The notes beneath the pieces are model-generated. The model had not been told where the DNA came from. It did no database searches and was given only the letters and a program-made list of their open reading frames with translations. A stretch of 64,000 nt of DNA from Halomonas daqiaonensis (GTDB lineage Bacteria > Pseudomonadota > Gammaproteobacteria > Pseudomonadales > Halomonadaceae), in NCBI RefSeq assembly GCF_900109725.1, contig NZ_FOBC01000007.1, positions 1 through 64,000 of the forward strand, given 5' to 3'. Of this stretch, positions 27,151 to 36,247 are shown in pieces. The position numbers and the translations under genes are program-made. Numbering within the stretch: position 1 is the stretch's first letter; the number at the start of each line of letters is the position of its first letter.

Positions 27151-28152
27151 ATGGATGCCAGCGAACTGATTCTTTACCAGACCGATGATGGTCGCACCGC
27201 CATCCACCTGCGCACCGAAAGCGGCACCGTCTGGCTGACCCAGGCGGAGATTGCCGAGCTATTTGCGACCACCAAGCAGAATGTCAGTACTCATTCTCGT
27301 AACATATTGAATGAAAGCGAGTTATCAGAGGCTTCAGTTGTAAAGGAATCCTTTATAACTGCCTCTGATGGAAAGCGCTACCGTGTCAAGTGGTACAGCC
27401 TGCCGATGATTCTGGCGATCGGCTATCGCTTGCGCTCGCCTTGCGGCACTCAGTTCCGCCAGTGGGCCACGGCCAACCTCAGCGAATACCTCGTCAAGGG
27501 CTTCGTCATGGACGACGAGCGTCTGAAAGAGCCCGGCGGTTGGGACTATTTCGATGAGCTGCTGGCACGCATCCGTGACATACGCGCGTCGGAGAAGCGC
27601 TTCTATCAGAAGATACGGGACCTCTTCACTCTGAGCAGTGACTACCGAGCCGATGACCGGGATGCACCGATTTTCTTTGCCGAGGTGCAGAACAAGCTCC
27701 TGTATGCCGTTACCGAGCAGACTGCCGCCGAGATCGTCGTCAATCGGGCCGATGCCGGGGCGCCCAACATGGCGCTTACCACCTGGCAGGGGGCGCGGGT
27801 GCGCAAGCAGGACGTCACGGTGGCCAAGAATTACCTGACAGCTGACGAGATCGATACCCTGAACCGGTTGGTGGTGATCTTCCTCGAACAGGCGGAGCTG
27901 CGTGCCAAGCAACGCAAGGATCTGACACTGGATTACTGGCGTCAGAATGTGGACCGCCTGCTGGAATTCAACGACAGTCCCATTCTCGAGGGAGCAAGGA
28001 GTATCAGCGCGGAACAGGCGAGAAGTGTTGCTCATGAACGTTACGAACTGTTCGATACCCAGCGCCGACAGAGTGACGCTGTCGAAGCCGATCTTGAGGA
28101 CTTGCGGTCGCTGGAAGCCTTGGAACAGCAGGTCAAGCGGGATAAGAAGTGA
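27151..28152 (+). CDS. rhuM: RhuM-family protein (virulence RhuM / mobile-associated)
   Basis: A 333-residue cytosolic protein. It opens with the family pattern ILYQTDDGRTAIHLR...VWLTQAEIAELFATTKQNVSTH, a helix-turn-helix-like segment. Further markers are YSLPMILAIGYRLRSPCGTQFRQWAT and YLVKGFVMDDERLKEPGGWDYFDELL, all typical of RhuM. Function is unknown; members occur scattered in pathogenicity islands and near toxin or restriction genes. The part around 27290-27370 is AT-rich compared with neighbours, which suggests recent transfer. AGGAGGG precedes the ATG. Confidence 0.9.
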   Translation: MDASELILYQTDDGRTAIHLRTESGTVWLTQAEIAELFATTKQNVSTHSRNILNESELSEASVVKESFITASDGKRYRVKWYSLPMILAIGYRLRSPCGTQFRQWATANLSEYLVKGFVMDDERLKEPGGWDYFDELLARIRDIRASEKRFYQKIRDLFTLSSDYRADDRDAPIFFAEVQNKLLYAVTEQTAAEIVVNRADAGAPNMALTTWQGARVRKQDVTVAKNYLTADEIDTLNRLVVIFLEQAELRAKQRKDLTLDYWRQNVDRLLEFNDSPILEGARSISAEQARSVAHERYELFDTQRRQSDAVEADLEDLRSLEALEQQVKRDKK

Positions 28153-28244
28153 TGAACGGTAGCACCAATCGGCCATCACTGGTCGAGGAAACCTTGCTGA
28201 CCTGGTTTCATCGTCTAATCGAGGCGTGGCAGTGGGGGACATAG
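28152..28244 (+). CDS. Very small ORF coupled to rhuM
   Basis: A 30-codon ORF whose ATG overlaps the rhuM stop (TGATG), so re-initiation is possible. It encodes MNGSTNRPSLVEETL and ends AWQWGT. It resembles nothing I know and may be a remnant of a longer gene or chance. Confidence 0.25.
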   Translation: MNGSTNRPSLVEETLLTWFHRLIEAWQWGT

Positions 28245-28274
28245 CCTCATTCCCTCTTCAATTGATGTCAGGTT

Positions 28275-28688
28275 TTAGCCATGGCCCACTGCCCAACGCG
28301 CTGGCATCTTTGTGCAGTTGCTCAGCAGTCGTCGTTGCAACCCCTCCAGCAGTGTCAGTTCGGTGCCTTGATGGGCTTCTGCTCCCAAGGTGGTGAAGGT
28401 TTTGTCGATGGCCGCCGGCATCCTTTCGGCGACTTCGAGCCCCTGGTACAGGAAGTAGCGTGGCTGGAACCGCATCGAGCGGGCCAGCGTTTCCAGGTGG
28501 GAACGCTCGATGCTGCCGGGGCGATCCTCATCGGCGATGCGAAACGCAAAGCGACGCGAGAGGCCGCTGTAAAGCGTCGTGCTCATCAGGTCGTGGAACG
28601 GCGCTAACCGTGGCCCGTCGTCGATATAGAGGATGGCGAGGTTCTTGGCTTGGCTGGGCACAGGCTTGACGTACGGAGCCCAAGCCAC
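28275..28688 (-). pseudogene. HipA-type kinase, C-terminal remnant
   Basis: 137 codons whose core (SQAKNLAILYIDDGPRLAP and FHDLMSTTLYSGLSRRFAF) matches the end of HipA-like toxin kinases, where the motif is normally NxDxHxKN followed by the DFG-like region. The N-terminal two thirds, the catalytic loop start and any HipB partner are missing; upstream sequence does not continue the frame. The last residues (after TLLEGLQRRLL) look foreign. It is therefore a decayed fragment of a toxin-antitoxin locus and not expected to be active. Confidence 0.55.
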
Positions 28689-28816
28689 GCAGCAAGAAGC
28701 GAGGAAAGTCCCTCATTTCTCTGATGCCCCATCCTTTGACCAGCGCGGAAAAGACTGCATACGCTTTGGGTATGATCAGCATGCACTGCACACTTCCAGA
28801 TTGAAGGATATCGTCT

Positions 28817-29251
28817 ATGCGTTTGATTCCCACTATCGCAGGTGCGGCACTCCTTGCCTTTGCGCTTCCGACATTTGCCCAGACGTCAGATGAAAACATT
28901 CGTTCTGACCAGAGCCAGGGCGCGATGGATACGGAAGGCCTGCAGCCTGGCACCTACGCCGAAGGCCAGGGAGCGATGGATTCGGAAGATCTTCAGCCTG
29001 GTACCTTCTCGGAGGATCGGAGCGCCATGGATTCGGAAGGCCTGCAGCCCGGCACCTACTCGCAGGATCAGGGCGCCATGGATTCGGAAGGCCTGCAGCC
29101 TGGTACCTTCTCGGAGAATCAGGGCGCCATTGTGCCGGAGGTTCTGCCGTCTGGCTCGGACGATCTCGGCGACAACCCGGACGGTACGACGTCCCCCGGT
29201 GACGGCTCGAGCGCAATGCCCGATCGGAACGGGCGGGAACGCAACGAGTGA
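28817..29251 (+). CDS. Secreted repeat protein with 17-residue tandem repeats
   Basis: A 144-residue protein with a clear signal peptide (MRLIPTIAGAALLAFALPTFAQ, cleavage after TFA). Four copies of a 17-residue unit of the form QGAMDSEGLQPGTYSQD follow from residue 34, then a fifth degenerate copy and a polar Asp/Gly/Ser-rich tail. The mature protein is very acidic and probably disordered, as common for halophile periplasmic proteins. No function can be given. AAGGA precedes the ATG. Confidence 0.75.
   Translation: MRLIPTIAGAALLAFALPTFAQTSDENIRSDQSQGAMDTEGLQPGTYAEGQGAMDSEDLQPGTFSEDRSAMDSEGLQPGTYSQDQGAMDSEGLQPGTFSENQGAIVPEVLPSGSDDLGDNPDGTTSPGDGSSAMPDRNGRERNE
28916..29119 (+). repeat. 51-bp tandem repeat, four copies, inside the secreted repeat protein
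   Basis: Four in-frame 51-bp units encode QGAMD(T/S)E(G/D)LQPGT(Y/F). They differ mostly at a few codons, and a fifth diverged unit follows to about 29170. The high nucleotide similarity suggests recent slippage or recombination. Confidence 0.8.
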
Positions 29252-29415
29252 AGCGGCATCGGCGGTCAGGCCCTCGGCAAGGCCTCGCCCAACTCGGCCG
29301 CCCTCCTGGAGAACTTGCCACATTCTGGAGGCAGTTTTACATGTCGCCAGACAAGGGCTATCGGTGACCTGATGTAACCTGCTGCCCATCGTTGCCGAAG
29401 TGAAGGCTCACTCTC

Positions 29416-29490
29416 ATGACACATCCCGACCGCAAGACCTGCCCCTGTGGCAGCGAGTGCAAGTTCAAGGCTTGCTGCGGCCCGGTCTGA
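29416..29490 (+). CDS. SEC-C motif microprotein (24 residues)
   Basis: The peptide MTHPDRKTCPCGSECKFKACCGPV is almost only a SEC-C zinc-binding motif (CxCGSxxxxKxCC form: CPCGSECKFKACCG). SEC-C normally ends SecA or longer proteins and binds Zn2+. Here ATG at 29416 and TGA at 29488-29490 enclose just the motif. No strong ribosome binding site is seen. It may be a real zinc microprotein or the surviving tail of a lost gene. Confidence 0.55.
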   Translation: MTHPDRKTCPCGSECKFKACCGPV

Positions 29491-29651
29491 GAGCCGGGAT
29501 TACGTCGACCGGCGGCGGAGAGGGTCGGCAGCATCGGCCGGCGGACTCGCGGATGAAGGCTTGAGGGGTTATCGTCGGAGACATCGATTCTTTCGCTTGC
29601 TGCGCGCCGGCGCAGGATGATCATCCCTTCATCCGCCATTCAGGAGGTTTC

Positions 29652-30524
29652 ATGAGCCAGGATAACGAGTACGTTCCGCCGAGAGTGTGGACCTGGGAGA
29701 AGGCCAGCGGTGGCACCTTCTCCAGCATCAACCGCCCGATCGCCGGGCCCACCCATGACAAGGAATTGCCGGTTGGCAAGCATCCCTTCCAGCTCTACTC
29801 CATGGGTACGCCCAACGGTGTGAAGGCCACGATGATGTTCGAGGAACTGCTGGCACGAGGCCACGAGGGCGCTGAGTACGATGCCTGGCTGATCCGCATC
29901 GGCGAGGGCGACCAGTTCGGGAGTGGCTTCGTCGAGATCAATCCCAACTCCAAGATTCCGGCGATGGTCGATCGCAGCACGCCCGAGGCAATCCGGGTGT
30001 TCGAGTCGGGCGCGATCCTGCTCTACCTGGCGGAGAAGTTCGGTGAGTTCCTGCCTGATGACCCGGTTGGGCGCACCGAGACACTGAACTGGCTGTTTTG
30101 GCAGATGGGCAGCGCGCCCTTCGTCGGTGGCGGCTTCGGTCACTTCTACGCCTACGCACCGGAGAAGCTGGAGTATCCCATCGACCGCTATGCCATGGAG
30201 ACCAAGCGCCAGCTCGACGTGCTCGATCGCCGCCTGGCCGAGACGCGCTACCTGGCGGGCGATACCTACACCATCGCCGACATCGCCAGCTGGCCCTGGT
30301 ACGGCCAGCTCGCCCTGGACCGGCTCTACGACGCTGGCGAGTTCCTTCAGGTGGAGAAGTACCAGAACGTGCAGCGCTGGGCCCGCGAGATCGATGCCCG
30401 CGAGGCGGTGCAGCGTGGGCGCATGGTCAACCGCACCTTCGGCGAGCCGGAAATGCAGCTCCACGAGCGCCACGACGCCAGCGACTTCGAGCTGCGCACC
30501 GAGGACAAGCTGGCGGGCGAGTAA
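29652..30524 (+). CDS. yghU: YghU-like glutathione S-transferase / disulfide-bond oxidoreductase
   Basis: A 290-residue cytosolic GST of the Nu class. The N-terminus (YVPPRVWTWEKASGGTFSSINRPIAGPTHDKELPVGKHPFQLYS) is nearly the E. coli YghU pattern, including a thioredoxin fold without the usual catalytic cysteine and the TPNG residues that bind two glutathiones. The C-terminal helical domain starts near residue 135. Expected activity is disulfide reduction with GSH and organic peroxide reduction. AGGAGG precedes the ATG at 29652. Confidence 0.93.
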   Translation: MSQDNEYVPPRVWTWEKASGGTFSSINRPIAGPTHDKELPVGKHPFQLYSMGTPNGVKATMMFEELLARGHEGAEYDAWLIRIGEGDQFGSGFVEINPNSKIPAMVDRSTPEAIRVFESGAILLYLAEKFGEFLPDDPVGRTETLNWLFWQMGSAPFVGGGFGHFYAYAPEKLEYPIDRYAMETKRQLDVLDRRLAETRYLAGDTYTIADIASWPWYGQLALDRLYDAGEFLQVEKYQNVQRWAREIDAREAVQRGRMVNRTFGEPEMQLHERHDASDFELRTEDKLAGE

Positions 30525-30654
30525 GGGCCACGACTGATAGGCTGCTGCCTGCGAGCCGAAACGCCCGGCCGGTGCCGCGTCGGGGACACGACCCCTCGTT
30601 GCGATACGGCCGGATCGATCATTCGACCAACGACAATCGAGGAGAGATTCCGCT

Positions 30655-31119
30655 ATGGGCCATCACGGCAAGTCTGAGGAAGAGCTTCAGAGAGAACGTG
30701 AGGTGCGCCATGAGGGGCACCTCGAGACCACCTACAAGACATTCATCAACGAACTGTGCCTACCCGGCGACCTGCGTCAGGACGAGGCCGAGTGCGCCGC
30801 CGTGGCAGTGCTGTGTACTCTGGAGAGTCGCATCGAGCCCGAGGAATCGCAGGACATGGAAGCCCAGCTTCCCCAGAAGCTTCGGGAGCTGCTGGCGCAT
30901 TGCCGACATGGCAAGGAGGAGGCACCGCAGCGGTTCGGAAAGAAGACCTTCCTCGAGCGGATCGCGGCGGATCTCGATGTCTCCGCTGAGGAGGCGGAAT
31001 CGCTGACGCGCCGGGTCTTCACCACGCTGCGCGACCAGATCAGTGACGGTGAGATCCAGGATGTCGAGGGCCAGCTTCCCCCGGATATTGCCGACCTGTG
31101 GCGCGCCCCGCCGGTGTGA
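30655..31119 (+). CDS. DUF2267 protein
   Basis: A 154-residue soluble helical protein of the DUF2267 family. Two similar halves are visible: LPGDLRQDEAECAAVAVLCTLESRIEPEESQDMEAQLPQKLRELL, and later VSAEEAESLTRRVFTTLRDQISDGEIQDVEGQLPPDIADLW. This internal duplication is typical of the family. Function unknown; members are often found with stress genes. GGAGAG precedes the ATG. Confidence 0.85.
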   Translation: MGHHGKSEEELQREREVRHEGHLETTYKTFINELCLPGDLRQDEAECAAVAVLCTLESRIEPEESQDMEAQLPQKLRELLAHCRHGKEEAPQRFGKKTFLERIAADLDVSAEEAESLTRRVFTTLRDQISDGEIQDVEGQLPPDIADLWRAPPV

Positions 31120-31372
31120 GATGGGATAGACCCTCGTTAACCTCCCTTGTATGCCCTGTAAGGTGGCCAGTTCCCTGGCGTTGAGCGAATACGACGATAA
31201 GCAGGATCTGGACCTGATGGCGCTTCTCTGCCGGGAAAACACCTGGCGATACAGGAGCTGGAACAGGAACCGGTGCTGGGGCACTCAGCGCCGGTTTCGA
31301 ACCAAGAATTCCATGGCGGGCCTGGCCAAAGCTCGCCTATGATGCATGCAGGTCCCCTTCCGGAATACGATC

Positions 31373-31519
31373 ATGATCCAGGGCATCGTTATCTGCTTTG
31401 CCTTTCTCTTCGCCCAATTGGCTGTACTGCACTATATCGACCTTCGCCTCGCCCCACCGGCAGATTCCGCCACGTCTGCGACGTCCAGCAGTGACCCCGA
31501 ATCCGATAGTCCTGGGTGA
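31373..31519 (+). CDS. Small single-span membrane protein (putative)
   Basis: 48 codons: MIQGIVICFAFLFAQLAVLHYIDLRLAPP, then a Ser/Asp-rich tail. One TM helix spans about residues 3-20. An in-frame ATG at 31346 would add nine residues. The ribosome binding site is weak. The 3' end enters the 13-bp tandem repeat. I do not recognise the family. Confidence 0.4.
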   Translation: MIQGIVICFAFLFAQLAVLHYIDLRLAPPADSATSATSSSDPESDSPG

Positions 31520-31556
31520 TAGTTCTAAGCGATAGTTCTGAGTGTTAGTCCTGGGA
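31505..31556 (+). repeat. 13-bp tandem repeat, four copies
   Basis: GATAGTCCTGGGT, GATAGTTCTAAGC, GATAGTTCTGAGT and GTTAGTCCTGGGA follow each other without gaps, and a fifth poor copy follows (GATTCTCCCGAGT, to 31569). The array starts at the end of the small ORF and runs toward the convergent exchanger gene. Confidence 0.7.
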
Positions 31557-31590
31557 GATTCTCCCGAGTGATCGTGGCAGAACAGTGGGC

Positions 31591-32661
31591 TCAGACGACC
31601 CTGCCAGAGCGGCGCTTCAGCTCTTGCAGGCTGAGAATCGCCAGCGTCAGGAGCGTGAGAGGGAGCACGAAGTACAGCATGACCCCGGTGAACCCGGCTA
31701 GCGCATCATGTTGGGTTGTCGCCAGGATCAGGTAGAGGGTGTAGGCGATGTAGTAACCCAGCAGCAAGGCCCCCTCCCAACGCTGGATGACGCCACCGGT
31801 GAAACAGATCGGCAGGCAGGCCACTGCGACGGCCAGCATCACGGGAATGTCGAAGCTGATCATGGCGGGAGGCACCGTGATGCCGGACGAGGCGATCAGG
31901 CTGCTCACCCCCAGCACGCCGAGAATGTTGAACACATTGCTGCCCACCACGTTGCCCACGGCGATATCCCGCTCGCCACGCAGGGCAGCGATCAGCGAGG
32001 TCATGACCTCGGGCAGCGAGGTGCCCGCCGCAATGATGGTCAAGCCGATCACCTGCTCGCTGACGCCCAGATAACTGGCGAAGGTTACCGCTCCCTCGAC
32101 AAGCCAGCGGGAGCCAAGCACCAGCAGGGCCAGGCCTGCCACCACTAGCACCAGGTTGACCACCCAGGCGTTGCTGGCCGGAGGCGTGCTGTCGCTCTCG
32201 GCCGTTGTGTCCAGGCGGGAACGGGCATTCTGGTAAAGCAGAAAGGCAATATAGGCGACCAGCCCCGCCGCCAACAGCAAGCCATCCAGGCGGCTGAGCT
32301 GTCCGTCCAGCACGAGCAGCAACAGTGCCGCCGAGAGGGCGACCATCAAGGGGATATCGAAACGGATCAGCTGCTGAGCGACCACCAGAGGCGTCACCAT
32401 GGCCGAAAGCCCCAGGATAAACAGCACGTTGAAGATGTTGCTGCCCACAACGTTACCCATGGCGATACCCGCCTGGTCCGCCAGGGAGGCCTTGATGCTG
32501 ACCGCCAGCTCTGGCGAGCTGGTGCCGAAGGCCACGACCGTCAGGCCGATGACAAGCGGAGAGATACCGAGGCGGGCCGCCAGCCGTGAAGCGCCGCGAA
32601 CCAACATTTCAGCGCCTACCAGCAGGAAACAGAGCCCCGCCAGGAACGTGATATAGATCAT
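31591..32661 (-). CDS. Calcium/sodium antiporter, CaCA family (YrbG-like)
   Basis: A 356-residue inner-membrane exchanger with ten hydrophobic helices in two inverted halves. Each half has the alpha-repeat signature: GTSSPELAVSIKASLADQAGIAMGNVVGSNIFN near residue 46, and GTSLPEVMTSLIAALRGERDIAVGNVVGSNVFN near residue 211. The acidic residues of GTS.PE are ion ligands. It exports Ca2+ in exchange for Na+. GGAAGAAGGC precedes the ATG at 32661. It is convergent with the small ORF at 31373. Confidence 0.92.
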   Translation of the reverse strand: MIYITFLAGLCFLLVGAEMLVRGASRLAARLGISPLVIGLTVVAFGTSSPELAVSIKASLADQAGIAMGNVVGSNIFNVLFILGLSAMVTPLVVAQQLIRFDIPLMVALSAALLLLVLDGQLSRLDGLLLAAGLVAYIAFLLYQNARSRLDTTAESDSTPPASNAWVVNLVLVVAGLALLVLGSRWLVEGAVTFASYLGVSEQVIGLTIIAAGTSLPEVMTSLIAALRGERDIAVGNVVGSNVFNILGVLGVSSLIASSGITVPPAMISFDIPVMLAVAVACLPICFTGGVIQRWEGALLLGYYIAYTLYLILATTQHDALAGFTGVMLYFVLPLTLLTLAILSLQELKRRSGRVV

Positions 32662-32821
32662 GCCTTCTTCCCCAGTGGTTTAGTCCCACCGCCTATTATG
32701 TGATGGGACTGAAAGCTAGCGTCACCCTGTGTGCCTGATGGCTTCGGAACTCATGGGATTGCCGAGACAACAACCCGCGGCCGTTTCCTCGAGGATCCGA
32801 CAGGGATACCGCGCTGTGCGG

Positions 32822-34588
32822 TCAGCCGACCCGCGCCGCCCCCTTACTGCCAAGCCAGGTTTCGAAGGTGTCGGGCAGGAGGGGTTTGGCGAACAGATAG
32901 CCCTGCACCTCGTTGCAGCCCAGTTGGCCCAGGTAGGCGAGGGCGGCCTCGCTCTCCACCCCTTCGGCGACGACGCTGTAACCCAGGTCATGGGCCATGC
33001 CGATCATCGACGCCACCAGGGTCCGGGTACGTGCATCCTCACCCAGGTGGGTGATGAAGCCCCGGTCGATCTTGACGATATTGGCCGGAAGCTCATGAAG
33101 GTAGGAGAGGCTGCTGTAGCCGGTGCCGAAGTCGTCGATGGCGATCAGGATACCCGCTTCGGTCAGGATGTCGAGCTGGGAAACCGCTGCCTGACCCTTG
33201 CCGATCAGGGCGCTCTCGGTCACTTCCAGTTCGATGGCGTCGGTGGGTAAGTTAGCTTCGCGGAGCTCAGCGAGCACCCGCTGGGCGAAATCGGCTTCCT
33301 CGAGGTTGGTCGCCGACACATTGATCGAGATTCGCAGTTTTCTGCCCTGTCGGTGCCAGAGGGCCGCCTGGCGGATTGCCCGGTGGACCACCCAGGCCGT
33401 CAGCGAACGGGCCATGGGAGTGTTCTCGATCAGCGGGATGAATTCCGCAGGAGAAACCTCGCCCAGGACGGGATGTCGCCAGCGCAGCAAGGCCTCGGCG
33501 CCTTGGCAGACTCCTGTCTTCACGGAAACGCGTGGCTGGAAGACCAGGTAGAATTCGTCGTCACTCTCCAGGGCCCGGCTCACATCGGAGAGCAGCATGA
33601 TGCGACGCTGGAAAGAGTCGTCCAGTTCCGTCGAGAAGAGGCCGGCCCCCTCGCCCATATGGCGAGCGTCCAGGCTGGCGGCATGGGCGCTGCGCAGGAT
33701 ATCGGAGACCGTCATCTCGCCTAGCCGGAAGGTGGCGATGCCTACGACCGGCCGCACCAGCACCGGCACCTCCCGAGCCGACTCGAGCGCCATCAGGTCC
33801 TCGCGCAAGCGCAGGGCATGCTCGATCAGGCGCTCGTCGCTGTCCGCCGACACGAGATGGACGAACTGGCCGCTGCCAAGATGATAGAGCTTCGATTCGC
33901 TGCCGATGGCTTCCTGAAGGCACTGGGCGGATACCCGGGCCAACTCGTCCAGGAATGCAGGCCCCATGGTGCGGTGCAGTATGCTCAGTTCGCTCGCTTC
34001 GACCACTTCGGTGAAGAGGGCGACCCTTTGCTCGCCGGGGGCATCGAGGGTCAGGTCCTGGAGGCCCTCGTCGAACTGGCCACGATTCGCCAGGCCCGTC
34101 AGGGAGTCGACCCTGCCGAAGGCATGCTGGAGTTCGATCTGCGACATGACCATGGCGGCGAGGTCGACCAGTGTCACCTTCTCCTGCTCGGTGACCTCAC
34201 GCGGCTCGGTACCCAGGACACACATGGCCCCCAGGGTATAGCCCTCCCGGGTCGTCAGTGGCGCGCCGGCATAGAAGCGGATGCCCGAGTTGGCCAGATG
34301 GCTCTCCCGGTAGCAGCTCGAGGCCAGCATATCGTTGATGATCACGACCTGGGAGGAAGTAGACACGTCAGCACAGGGCGCCTTCTCGCGGGGGATCTCG
34401 CAGTGATCGACCCCAACCCTCGACTTGAACCACTGGCGATCGGCATCCGTCAGCGACACGGCAGAGATCGGCAAGCCGAACAGCTGGCTGGCCATGCGGG
34501 TGATGCGATCGAAGCTCTCGCTGGGGGAAGTATCGAGGATATTGAGTTGCTGAAGCGCGAAAAGGCGTGCCTGCTCAGGATTTTTCAT
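32822..34588 (-). CDS. GAF-GGDEF(degenerate)-EAL cyclic-di-GMP phosphodiesterase
   Basis: A 588-residue cytosolic protein. A GAF sensor (about 20-155, with FRSGSRIRFYAGAPL-type features: NSGIRFYAGAPLTTREGYTLGAMCV) is followed by a GGDEF domain (about 160-315) whose signature is replaced by GSGQF, so it should not make c-di-GMP. A full EAL domain (about 335-575) has EALLRW, NVSATNLEEADF, DDFGTGYSSLSYLHELP and KIDRGFI, the metal and catalytic residues of active phosphodiesterases. It therefore likely degrades c-di-GMP. It lies 116 bp downstream of the disrupted GGDEF gene on the same strand. Confidence 0.88.
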   Translation of the reverse strand: MKNPEQARLFALQQLNILDTSPSESFDRITRMASQLFGLPISAVSLTDADRQWFKSRVGVDHCEIPREKAPCADVSTSSQVVIINDMLASSCYRESHLANSGIRFYAGAPLTTREGYTLGAMCVLGTEPREVTEQEKVTLVDLAAMVMSQIELQHAFGRVDSLTGLANRGQFDEGLQDLTLDAPGEQRVALFTEVVEASELSILHRTMGPAFLDELARVSAQCLQEAIGSESKLYHLGSGQFVHLVSADSDERLIEHALRLREDLMALESAREVPVLVRPVVGIATFRLGEMTVSDILRSAHAASLDARHMGEGAGLFSTELDDSFQRRIMLLSDVSRALESDDEFYLVFQPRVSVKTGVCQGAEALLRWRHPVLGEVSPAEFIPLIENTPMARSLTAWVVHRAIRQAALWHRQGRKLRISINVSATNLEEADFAQRVLAELREANLPTDAIELEVTESALIGKGQAAVSQLDILTEAGILIAIDDFGTGYSSLSYLHELPANIVKIDRGFITHLGEDARTRTLVASMIGMAHDLGYSVVAEGVESEAALAYLGQLGCNEVQGYLFAKPLLPDTFETWLGSKGAARVG

Positions 34589-34704
34589 CGACGTAGAGTG
34601 GCCTCGTGGAGGGAGAGGCAGGCAAGATACCTTCGAGAAAGTCAGGTATCCAATGAATCCGGGCTATGGATATCATCAATCCAGACGGGCCTGCCCGGGC
34701 GCCG

Positions 34705-36212
34705 TTACCAGCGAACTGCCACACGGTTTCTGCCCTCGTGCTTGGCCTGGTACATGGCGGCATCGGCCCGCTGAGTGACGGTCTCGATGTTCGCATCGGT
34801 CGGCTTGAAGCCGGTAACGCCGATGCTCACCGTGAAGTGGAAGGGCAACTCCTCGGCCTCGATGGTGGCCTCGGCAATCTGACGAAGCAGGCGCCAGGCG
34901 ATGGTCTGGGCTTCCTCTTGGGTCATGCCGGGCATGATTACCATGAATTCCTCCCCGCCATTGCGACACGGCAGGTCGCTATTGCGCAGGTTGACTCGCA
35001 GGGTATCCGCCAGTAGCCGCAGGCCCTTGTCACCTTCGGCATGACCCAGGGTATCGTTGATGGTCTTGAAGCGATCGATGTCGATCATCAGCAGGGCCGC
35101 CTGGAGTTCCTCTTCCTTTACCGCTCTGGCGACTCTCCTGGCGGATTCCTCGAAGGAGCGCCGATTGGCCAGCCCGGTCAAGGGGTCGGTGCTGGCCTTG
35201 CGGACCCAGTCGGCCTCCTGCCGCCTCTGCCGGGTGATGTCGCGATACACCCAGAGGTGACCATGGTACTGGTTGGCGACGAACAGGGGCGTATATGAGC
35301 GCTCCAGGAAGCGGCCATCCGCCATGGTCAGCAGGTCGCGAGCCTGCTTGCTCCGTTCCATGATGAGTTCCTCGATGCGCGCCATGAAGCCTTCCGGTTC
35401 GGTGAAAAATCCCTTCGAGGACTGGGCGGCCTCCCGGCAGTCCATGCCCACCAGGGCTTCTGGCGGCGCCTCGATGGCGAAGAGGTCGCAGAAGGCTTGG
35501 TTGACCATGACAACCCGGCGATTCTCGTCCTCGAGGAGCAGGCCCACGTCGAGGCCCTCGATGACTACTTCCAACTGATGCTTGGAGACGCGTTGAGCGG
35601 TCTCGAGTGTCTTGCGCTCCGTGATGTCGAATTCGCCCATCACGATCATCGGCAGGCCCGTCTTGGGGTCGGTGGCGAGGCAAAGATCGACATGATGCCA
35701 GCGCTCGCTATCGCGGAGTTGCATGATCGTATCCAGTGAGCATCTCTGCTCGTCCTTCAACTGCTCCAGGATCTGCCCGGCGAAGTCGTGATCCGTGAAG
35801 CAAGCCTTGAAGGAGGTCAGGCCTCGGCGGGCTTCGAAGGCGGCCGGGTTGCGCATCAGCAGGCGCCCATGCCCGTCGAACACCGAGACCATCATGGGCG
35901 TGTGCCTCACGGCCTCCAGGGCGCGCAAGCTGGAGGCATCCAGAGATATCTCGCTTTCGAGCCCCTCGATGAGCATGCCGGTTCGTCCGTCACCCATGAC
36001 GATACCGCTGCAGCGACAGTGCATCGAGACAGCCTGACCGCCGGGGTAGAAGCTCCAGTGCTCGTCGATGACCTCGCCCTCTGCCAGGCGAGGGAGATAA
36101 TCCGCCAGGCGTCGCCGTGTCGCCTCGCTCATCGTTGAGGAGAAGTCACGGGCATAGAGTTCATATGGCGTTTCCGCCCCCCAGAGTTTCAAGGCGGCGG
36201 TATTGGCGTAGT
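34705..36212 (-). pseudogene. PAS-GGDEF diguanylate cyclase, 3' part, cut off from its N-terminus by an IS element
   Basis: This is the larger part of a diguanylate cyclase whose first codons lie beyond the IS at 37931-38083. The visible frame reads YANTAALKLWGAETPYELY at its broken end, the usual start of a PAS domain. Two further PAS-type segments follow, and a GGDEF domain (about 325-490 of the remaining ORF) with an intact GGEEF motif and the RxxD-free arrangement. In-frame translation upstream is stopped by TGA within the IS. An internal ATG at 36192 could still yield a 495-residue protein lacking the first PAS strands, so residual activity is possible. Confidence 0.85.
36208..36212. repeat. 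Left target-site duplication GTAGT of the IS1380-family element
   Basis: GTAGT lies directly before the left inverted repeat, and the same five bases follow the right end at 37931-37935. Removing the IS and one copy rejoins the cyclase frame. Confidence 0.8.
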
Positions 36213-36247
36213 CCCGCCTAATTCACCGGGCTGACGTAGAAATGAAG

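Noticed and set aside
28528..28953. A 141-codon minus-strand ORF over the HipA remnant and repeat-protein start
   Set aside because: It runs antisense through the signal peptide and first repeat of the plus-strand gene and is out of frame with the HipA-like sequence.
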